NCBI GenBank assembly: GCA_019420325.1
Contig: JAHZHK010000070.1
Location: 1-11,356, forward strand
From: Coriobacteriaceae bacterium
GTDB taxonomy: Bacteria; Actinomycetota; Coriobacteriia; Coriobacteriales; UMGS124
Length of the DNA: 11,356 bases
Direction: 5' to 3'
In this document: one piece after another, positions 7,000 through 11,356 of the stretch
Layout: each line of letters begins with the position of its first letter
Position numbering within the stretch: position 1 is the first letter of the stretch
Notes under the pieces: model-generated
The model's database searches: none
The model's input: only the letters and a program-made list of their open reading frames with translations
Told to the model about the DNA's origin: nothing
Position numbers and translations under genes: made by a program

Positions 7000-7030
7000 C
7001 GTGTCCTCTCAATCCCTGGGTCTTTGGAAC

Positions 7031-8215
7031 TTATATCGGCGAGCCTCCGCCGATGAAGTCGGTGATAGTGTCGAATCGGATGAAAAGGCCTGGCGAGGGC
7101 GCATCGATCATCTGGCCGTTGCCGATGTAGATTCCCACGTGGCCGTCGCTGGGGAATACCAAGTCGCCCGGTTCAAGCTCATCGATTGAGGTCTTCCAGT
7201 CGCCGGCTGCCTGGATGTCGTCAATCTGGTCCCAGGTGGTGCGGCCGATAGAGTATCCCTCAAGGGCGTAGCAATGCTGCGCGAAGCCGGAGCAGTCGTA
7301 CCCGAGATACGTGGCATAGTTCGAGTCGTCGCCACCCCACACGTAGGGCATACCCAGGCACGCGTAGGCATTTTCCGTGACGGAACCCTGGGAGATGCCC
7401 ACGTTGTACACGCCTACGGCCTCGCCTGCGTCTGCCGCGCCCGCAGCGAGGGCGCGGGCCGATGCCGCCGCCGTGAGCTGCTCCTGCTGTGCGGAGAAAA
7501 GCTGCTGCACCTGCAAGGAGAGCTGTGCCACATAGTCATCGGACTCTTGCTTTTGCTGAGCAAGCTGAGCCTCTTGCTCCTGAAGCTGGTTGAGCAGGTT
7601 GGTCTCGGTGGCCTGTTGCTCGGTGAGTTCCTGTTGAAGCTCCTCGGGCCTGACCTTGAGGTCCTTCTCGACCTGGGAGTTCTGCACGGCGCTTGCGTAG
7701 TACGTGCGCGTCACGAAGTCGTTGAAGTCCGAAGAGGCCAGAATGACGTCGAGAAAGCTCAGGACGCCTGATTTATAGGTAATCTGCAGGTACGCGGCCA
7801 ATGCGGCCTGAGCGGTCGCAAGGTCGCTTGTGGTCTGTGCGATGTCGGCCTTGGTCTGGTCAATTTGAGAGCCGATGCGCTTGAGGTCGGCCTGCGTGGA
7901 GTGGATGAGACCTTGTGTCTGCTCGAGCTGCGCACCGATTTCCTGCAGTTTTGCCTGGGCTTCGTCAAACTGCTGCTGGGCAGCGATGAGCTCGTTGGTG
8001 GAAGTCGGTGTGGCGGTCGCAGCCTGAGCTTCTTGTTCCGATGTGTCCTGCTCGCCGGTGTCTTCGGCAGTGTCTTCAACCGTGTCGGTCTGCTGGGCAC
8101 CGGTATCGTCTGCAGGATCGTCGACCGTGTCGGCCAGGGCAACAGGGACGCTGAGCGCAAGCGTGAGCGCGCCGAGCGCAATGAGCTTTCGTGCATGCGT
8201 GCCGTTGGTTTTCAT
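7031..8215 (-). CDS. Secreted coiled-coil NlpC/P60 peptidoglycan hydrolase (nlpC1), Sec-type signal
   Basis: Probable D,L-endopeptidase acting on peptidoglycan stem peptides outside the membrane. The 394-residue protein has a Sec-type signal peptide (positive start, hydrophobic core, VALA-D cut near residue 28) and an acidic Asp/Thr/Glu-rich stretch (29-63). A long coiled coil (about 72-250) carries the PcsB/CwlO-like core YKSGVLSFLDVILASSDFNDFV (147-168). The C-terminal NlpC/P60 domain (about 275-394) has Cys308 in YDCSGF, His359 in GHVGIYIG and Asp371 in MIDAP, the last being the usual third catalytic position. It is the only one of the three tandem paralogues without a Ser/Gly-rich linker and without a twin-arginine motif. 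GGAGG lies 5 bases before ATG 8215. PcsB/CwlO relatives are activated by FtsEX; that link is only inferred here. Confidence 0.9.
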   Translation of the reverse strand: MKTNGTHARKLIALGALTLALSVPVALADTVDDPADDTGAQQTDTVEDTAEDTGEQDTSEQEAQAATATPTSTNELIAAQQQFDEAQAKLQEIGAQLEQTQGLIHSTQADLKRIGSQIDQTKADIAQTTSDLATAQAALAAYLQITYKSGVLSFLDVILASSDFNDFVTRTYYASAVQNSQVEKDLKVRPEELQQELTEQQATETNLLNQLQEQEAQLAQQKQESDDYVAQLSLQVQQLFSAQQEQLTAAASARALAAGAADAGEAVGVYNVGISQGSVTENAYACLGMPYVWGGDDSNYATYLGYDCSGFAQHCYALEGYSIGRTTWDQIDDIQAAGDWKTSIDELEPGDLVFPSDGHVGIYIGNGQMIDAPSPGLFIRFDTITDFIGGGSPI

Positions 8216-8255
8216 ATCGACCTCCCCTGCTGCGCTTGCCTGTTACATTAACCTG

Positions 8256-8283
8256 ACTATGGTACGCCTCTTAGACCGGGCAA
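8256..8283 (-). promoter_or_regulatory. Weak candidate promoter of nlpC1
   Basis: On the - strand, TTGCCC (8278-8283, overlapping the end of nlpC2) and CATAGT (8256-8261) lie 16 bp apart, each matching four of six consensus bases. It could give nlpC1 its own start, but such matches arise often by chance and readthrough from nlpC2 is equally plausible. Confidence 0.18.
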
Positions 8284-9596
8284 CCGCCGAAACAATCGCT
8301 GAACCAGCATGAACGGTACTGAACGACCTGGCCTTCGTACGGCGCGTCGATGAGACAACCGCCACCTTGGTAGATTCCCACGTGACCGGAGTGCGGGAAA
8401 ATGAGGTCGCCGGCCTCGAGCTGGCTCATGGAGTAGACCATCTGACCGCAGGCAGAGATGTCAGCTGCCTGGGAGTAGGTGTCGCGGCCGATGGAGTAGC
8501 CGGCCTGGGCGTAGCAGTACTGCGTGAGACCCGAGCAGTCAAAGCCGGAGGGATCGGTGCCACCCCACACGTAGGGCACGCCGCAGTAGTTCCAAGCGAT
8601 GCTGGCCACCGAGTAGATATGGTTGCCCGAGCCACCGGTGGAGCCTCCCCAATCGCCGCCGGAAGAACCGCCGCTGTTGTCGGAGTCGCCACCCCAGTCT
8701 CCGCCAGAGGAGCCACCGCTGCTGTCAGTGGAACCGCTGTTGTCGGGCGTGCTGGAGCCGTTATCGGTGGAGCCATTGTCTGTGGTGCCGCCGTTTCCAC
8801 CGTTGTCGGTCGTGGTGCCCGTATTTCCGTTCGAGGTGCCGGTGTTGCCCGAGGAAGTGCCGCCGTTGGAGCCTGCGGCCTCTTGGGCTGCGCGCTCGGC
8901 CGCAGCGCGCTGCTCGGCTATGGTCTCCTGCTGGGCCTGGGCAATAAGTGCAGTGACCTCTGAGCTCAGGCTGGCCGTGTAGCTGCTGTAATAGCTCTCG
9001 GTGCTGGCAAGCTGGTCGGTGTAGTCCTGCTGGTCGGCAAGCAGCTGCTCCTGCGTGGCACGCTGCTGCTGCAGCTCGGCCTCCTGCGCCTCAAGCTCTG
9101 CCTTGAGTGTCTTGACGTTGTTGATGGCCTCGGCGTCGGCGTCGTTGACTTTGTTGGCGTAATACAGGCGGCTTACGAAATCCTCGAAGTCAGCGGAGTC
9201 GAGCAGAACCTCGAGCAGGTTGGACGTGCCGGCCCTGTAGCTTGCCCCAAGGCGGTCAGCAAGGATATCCTGAGCCTCGAGCAGCTCGGACTGCTTCTGG
9301 GCGATGGTCACCTCGAGCTCGGCGATCTGGTCGTTGGTCTGCTGCAGGTTGGCCTGGCATTCAGCCAGGTTGTACTGGGCAATCTCAAGCTGCTCGGTAA
9401 TGTTTTGCAGTTCGGCCATGGCCGCCTCATACTCGGCCTGGGCGCCGGAAAGCGCCGCAAGGGTCGCATCGGTAGCAGCATGAGCACCGCGGGGCGCAAG
9501 GACACCGCCCATGAGGCATGCAGCGCCTGCTACGACGGCAACCTTGCCGAAGTCGCGCCTGGTGAGCTGTCGTGCTTCTGAATCATTCATGACCAT
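8271..9596 (-). CDS. Tat-exported coiled-coil NlpC/P60 peptidoglycan hydrolase (nlpC2)
   Basis: Probable cell-wall endopeptidase of 441 residues. The N-terminus has a twin-arginine motif, LTRRDFGKVAV (11-21), a weakly hydrophobic core and GAHA-A (cut near 40), pointing to export by the Tat system in folded form. A coiled coil follows (about 45-240) with the PcsB-like core YRAGTSNLLEVLLDSADFEDF (120-140) and VSRLYYANK. A Ser/Gly/Asn/Asp/Thr-rich linker (about 242-325) carries two copies of SGGSSGGDWGG. The NlpC/P60 domain (about 326-441) has Cys354 (FDCSGL), His405 (GHVGIY) and Asp417 (LIDAP). The last twelve residues hold three cysteines (430, 435, 439). ATG 9596 has AAGGA six bases upstream. 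It lies 51 bp after nlpC3 and 55 bp before nlpC1 in a same-strand array. Confidence 0.92.
   Translation of the reverse strand: MVMNDSEARQLTRRDFGKVAVVAGAACLMGGVLAPRGAHAATDATLAALSGAQAEYEAAMAELQNITEQLEIAQYNLAECQANLQQTNDQIAELEVTIAQKQSELLEAQDILADRLGASYRAGTSNLLEVLLDSADFEDFVSRLYYANKVNDADAEAINNVKTLKAELEAQEAELQQQRATQEQLLADQQDYTDQLASTESYYSSYTASLSSEVTALIAQAQQETIAEQRAAAERAAQEAAGSNGGTSSGNTGTSNGNTGTTTDNGGNGGTTDNGSTDNGSSTPDNSGSTDSSGGSSGGDWGGDSDNSGGSSGGDWGGSTGGSGNHIYSVASIAWNYCGVPYVWGGTDPSGFDCSGLTQYCYAQAGYSIGRDTYSQAADISACGQMVYSMSQLEAGDLIFPHSGHVGIYQGGGCLIDAPYEGQVVQYRSCWFSDCFGGCPV
8643..8723 (-). repeat. Tandem repeat in the nlpC2 linker
   Basis: Two adjacent copies of a 15-codon unit encode SSGGSSGGDWGGDSD-like and NSGGSSGGDWGGSTG-like stretches at about residues 292-318 of nlpC2. 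The units are more alike in protein than in DNA, because several codons differ at the third base. Such repeats can expand or shrink and so vary linker length. Confidence 0.7.
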
Positions 9597-9647
9597 GATA
9601 TTTCCTTACTGGTCTTTGTTCGCTGAATAGACCGTCTGATGAGAGGC

Positions 9648-10847
9648 TTAGAGCGGGCTGCCGCCACCGCAGAAGCCGTCGCAGAAGTACAGGGTCCTGA
9701 CCTGCACGCCTCCCGAGGGAATGGAATCGATGATATAGCCGTCGCCGATGTAGAGGCCCACATGATAGATGGAACCGCCTCGGGCATAGAAAACGAGGTC
9801 GCCCGCCACAAGGTCGTCGGCTCCCACGAGGTTGCCTTTGCCTGCGACGATACTGTACTGCACGCCCGACTGGTGGTAGAGCGAGTAGCCGCAGGCTCCG
9901 TACGCGGCGCTCGTAAGGCCTGAGCAGTCAAGCGTGCCATAGGGCGTGCCGATGAGGCTGTAGGCGGCGCTCACCACACTGGAGTCGTGGACGCCGGTGC
10001 CACCAGAGCTCGATCCGCCCGCGTCTGACCCGCCAGAGCCCGAGTCGCCCGAACCCGAATCGCCGGAATCCGAACTGGAACCCGAGTCGCCCGAGCTTGA
10101 CCCGCCCTGTGCGGCCTGCTCCTGGCGCTGGCGCTCGGCCTCTTGCTCGGCTGCGATGCGCGCGGCCTCGGCGGCTGCGGCAATCTCGGCGTCGCGCTGG
10201 GCGATGAGTGCCTGGACCTCGGAATCAAGAGACGCGGCGTAGTCCTGCGCGGCGGCAAGGCGTACCGAGAGCTCGTCGAGAGCGGCTTCCTGCTGGGCTC
10301 GAAGGTCCTCGAGCTGAGCCTGATGCTCGTAGAGCGCCTGCTGCTCGGCCTCAAGGGACGCTTTGATGTCCTTGACGGCCTGGATGGCCTCGGCGTCGGC
10401 GTCGGAAGTCTTGTTGGCGTAGTACAGGCGGCTCACAAAGTCGTCGAAGTCGGTCGCCTGCAGGAGTACGTCGATGAGTGCGACGTTGCCTGCGCGGTAG
10501 CTTGCTGCCACGCGGTCGTACAGGATGTCCTGCGCCTGCGACAGCTCGGCCTGCTTGGCCTCGATATCGGCCTGGAGCTGGTCGATTTGGGCCTGGGTAT
10601 CGTTGATTTGGTCAAGAATGTAGTTGTACTGCGCCTCGGCGTCGAAGTACTGGTCGTTGAGATAATTAATCTGCGCAAGGGCGTTTTCATAGCGCGTCTG
10701 CGCATCGGAAAGCGCCGCCTCGGTCTCGGCGGAGGCAGAGTAGTCGGCGTATGCCGGGGTACCCAGCAGGGCACCGGTGCCGAGGATGGCCAACATCGAG
10801 AAAGCCGATGTGGCAAAGGTTCGTCTTGTGATGCCGTTCAGACTCAT
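9648..10847 (-). CDS. Tat-type coiled-coil NlpC/P60 peptidoglycan hydrolase (nlpC3)
   Basis: Probable wall endopeptidase of 399 residues and the first gene of the array in reading direction. The N-terminus MSLNGITRRTFATSAF has a twin-arginine motif (TRRTFA, 7-12) before a hydrophobic core and AYA-D (cut near 34), so a Tat signal is likely, although it lacks the Leu-Lys ending of the ideal motif. A coiled coil spans about 40-245, with YRAGNVALIDVLLQATDFDDF (117-137) and VSRLYYANK as in nlpC2. A Ser/Gly/Asp linker (about 248-286) follows, then NlpC/P60 (about 287-399) with Cys308 (LDCSGL), His362 (YHVGLYIG) and Asp374 (IIDS). The segment before the catalytic Cys is shorter than in the paralogues and lacks their WGG. 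ATG 10847 was chosen because GAAGGGA lies 10 bases upstream; an in-frame TTG at 10856 overlaps that site too closely. Confidence 0.92.
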   Translation of the reverse strand: MSLNGITRRTFATSAFSMLAILGTGALLGTPAYADYSASAETEAALSDAQTRYENALAQINYLNDQYFDAEAQYNYILDQINDTQAQIDQLQADIEAKQAELSQAQDILYDRVAASYRAGNVALIDVLLQATDFDDFVSRLYYANKTSDADAEAIQAVKDIKASLEAEQQALYEHQAQLEDLRAQQEAALDELSVRLAAAQDYAASLDSEVQALIAQRDAEIAAAAEAARIAAEQEAERQRQEQAAQGGSSSGDSGSSSDSGDSGSGDSGSGGSDAGGSSSGGTGVHDSSVVSAAYSLIGTPYGTLDCSGLTSAAYGACGYSLYHQSGVQYSIVAGKGNLVGADDLVAGDLVFYARGGSIYHVGLYIGDGYIIDSIPSGGVQVRTLYFCDGFCGGGSPL

Positions 10848-10857
10848 GGAGCACAAA

Positions 10858-10864
10858 TCCCTTC
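10858..10864 (-). promoter_or_regulatory. Ribosome binding site of nlpC3
   Basis: The - strand reads GAAGGGA, 10 bases before ATG 10847. Most of it lies within one arm of the inverted repeat at 10859-10877, so a hairpin in the mRNA could hide it. Confidence 0.6.
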
Positions 10865-10877
10865 AATCGCTGAAGGG
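10859..10877. repeat. Perfect 7-bp inverted repeat over the nlpC3 leader
   Basis: CCCTTCA and TGAAGGG pair around the loop ATCGC. The repeat lies just downstream of the predicted -10 and covers the nlpC3 ribosome binding site. It could be an operator around the transcription start or a short hairpin limiting translation. No known regulator site was recognised. Confidence 0.55.
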
Positions 10878-10879
10878 CT

Positions 10880-10910
10880 ATTTTACCAAGCGCGGGCGGC
10901 ACATCGACAA
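10880..10910 (-). promoter_or_regulatory. Candidate promoter of the nlpC3-nlpC2-nlpC1 array
   Basis: On the - strand, TAAAAT (10880-10885) matches the -10 consensus at five of six bases. TTGTCG (10905-10910) is a -35 candidate matching four of six at 19 bp spacing, which is rather wide. Transcription would start near 10873, giving a leader of only about 26 bases. Confidence 0.4.
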
Positions 10911-10929
10911 GGGTTGGCAATGTAGGCAT

Positions 10930-10969
10930 AAACCCCAAGAATACTTAAAAGTGTTCAGCTTTGGGGTTT
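10930..10969. repeat. Inverted repeat upstream of the nlpC array
   Basis: AAACCCCAA (10930-10938) and TTGGGGTTT (10961-10969) are perfect 9-bp arms. Inside them GAATAC and GTGTTC (10939-10944 and 10951-10956) can also pair with one G-T, leaving a four-base bulge. A small second hairpin, TGCCC-GTTT-GGGCA, adjoins at 10969-10982. Neither strand shows a proper U-tract after the stem, so a terminator is doubtful. It lies some 20 bp upstream of the candidate -35. Confidence 0.55.
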
Positions 10970-11022
10970 GCCCGTTTGGGCAGAAGGATTCGCGGTTTGT
11001 CTGCATACGGCTGCCGATGCCG

Positions 11023-11050
11023 AAAAAAGGGGCGGATGACCGCCCCTTTT
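11023..11050 (-). terminator. Intrinsic terminator of the right-edge gene
   Basis: GGGGCGG (11029-11035) and CCGCCCC (11040-11046) pair around ATGA, flanked by AAAA and TTTT that lengthen the stem. On the - strand the stem is followed by TTTTTT, a classic rho-independent terminator 38 bp after the stop codon of the right-edge gene. It isolates the nlpC array from that gene. Confidence 0.88.
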
Positions 11051-11087
11051 ACCTGGTTGCTTTAAGTTTATGTGCCCGATATGCGCA

Positions 11088-11356
11088 TTACAGCTCGGCC
11101 ATGCGCTGTACAAGCGTGGAGTAGATGGCGTTGTTGAGCTCGATGAGATGTGCGAGGGTCTTGTCGGGCTGAGCGTCGGCATCCTTGCGAGCGGTGATGG
11201 CCAGACCCTGCTTGTAGAACGTCACGTCGCGGTTGGCACGCTGAATGTGGCTCTTGAGGGTTCGCGTGTCAAAGCCGCAGCCGCCCAGCTCAAAGGCGGC
11301 CTTCACGAGTCCGAGGTCGCGGCCAGATACAGAAGGACGGCCCATGGTGTCGGCCT
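11088..11356 (-). CDS. Unrecognised protein, C-terminal part
   Basis: An open frame on the - strand runs from the window edge to TAA at 11088; I do not recognise the product. The visible end of about 89 residues reads MGRPSVSGRDLGLVKAAFEL, then GGCGFDTRTLKSHIQRANRD, and closes with a charged, probably helical tail ending LVQRMAEL. There is no signal peptide or obvious membrane segment. An internal ATG at 11345 could start an 85-residue protein, but its upstream AGG is weak and the frame is open beyond it, so a longer gene cut by the window is more likely. The clear terminator 38 bp downstream supports a real gene on this strand. Confidence 0.6.
   Translation of the reverse strand, partial: ADTMGRPSVSGRDLGLVKAAFELGGCGFDTRTLKSHIQRANRDVTFYKQGLAITARKDADAQPDKTLAHLIELNNAIYSTLVQRMAEL

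Noticed and set aside
4480..7056. An 858-codon open frame on the + strand across iorB and iorA.
   Set aside because: It lies fully antisense to two well-recognised genes and continues through the terminator and the gap between genes. Its His/Ala/Gly/Asp-rich composition is that of a reverse-frame shadow in GC-rich DNA, and no domain is seen.
8367..8963. A 198-codon + strand frame opposite nlpC2.
   Set aside because: It is a low-complexity Val/Ala/Gly mirror of the Ser/Gly-rich linker codons, with no ribosome binding site or domain.
10848..11022. A ydaO-type (c-di-AMP) riboswitch before the wall-hydrolase genes.
   Set aside because: The location would fit, but I could not find the conserved core of that class, and the hairpins seen do not fold like it by eye.

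Overview
The window looks like chromosomal DNA of a high-GC actinobacterium, most likely an anaerobic gut member of class Coriobacteriia (Collinsella/Olsenella-like). The grounds are GC-rich codon use, a miaB-miaA-hflX-lexA-LysM-nrdR order like that of Actinobacteria, an indolepyruvate:ferredoxin oxidoreductase typical of anaerobes, and coiled-coil NlpC/P60 wall hydrolases. The genus is inference.

Left part (1-4316): the C-terminus of MiaB, then miaA and hflX, all on + and tightly spaced. hflX converges on lexA (-). A 134-bp divergent region holds a lexA promoter and two LexA operators. On its other side is a small membrane-anchored LysM protein of the YneA/Rv2719c kind (SOS division inhibitors), followed by nrdR. 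This left part joins tRNA modification at A37, a ribosome-associated GTPase, the SOS regulator with its probable division-arrest effector, and the repressor of ribonucleotide reductase genes.

Middle (4317-7030): an AT-rich non-coding gap, a strong probably bidirectional terminator, then iorB and iorA on the - strand. These encode the two subunits of the enzyme that oxidatively decarboxylates aryl-pyruvates from aromatic amino acids, reducing ferredoxin and yielding aryl-acetyl-CoA.

Right part (7031-10847): three tandem - strand paralogues, each with an export signal, a PcsB/CwlO-like coiled coil and a C-terminal NlpC/P60 peptidase domain. Two carry twin-arginine (Tat-type) signals and Ser/Gly/Asp/Asn-rich linkers; the third has a Sec-type signal and no such linker. 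All end in a similar short Gly-rich tail. Gaps of 51, 55 and 31 bp suggest that nlpC3-nlpC2-nlpC1-iorA-iorB could be read as one unit from a promoter near 10880-10910. The upstream region holds two inverted repeats and the terminator of a further, unrecognised - strand gene cut by the window end.

No mobile element, CRISPR array, tRNA or rRNA was recognised. Most of the window is conserved housekeeping. The least ordinary parts are the tandem wall-hydrolase set with mixed export routes and shared tail, the SOS intergenic region, and a widened zinc-knuckle spacing in NrdR.
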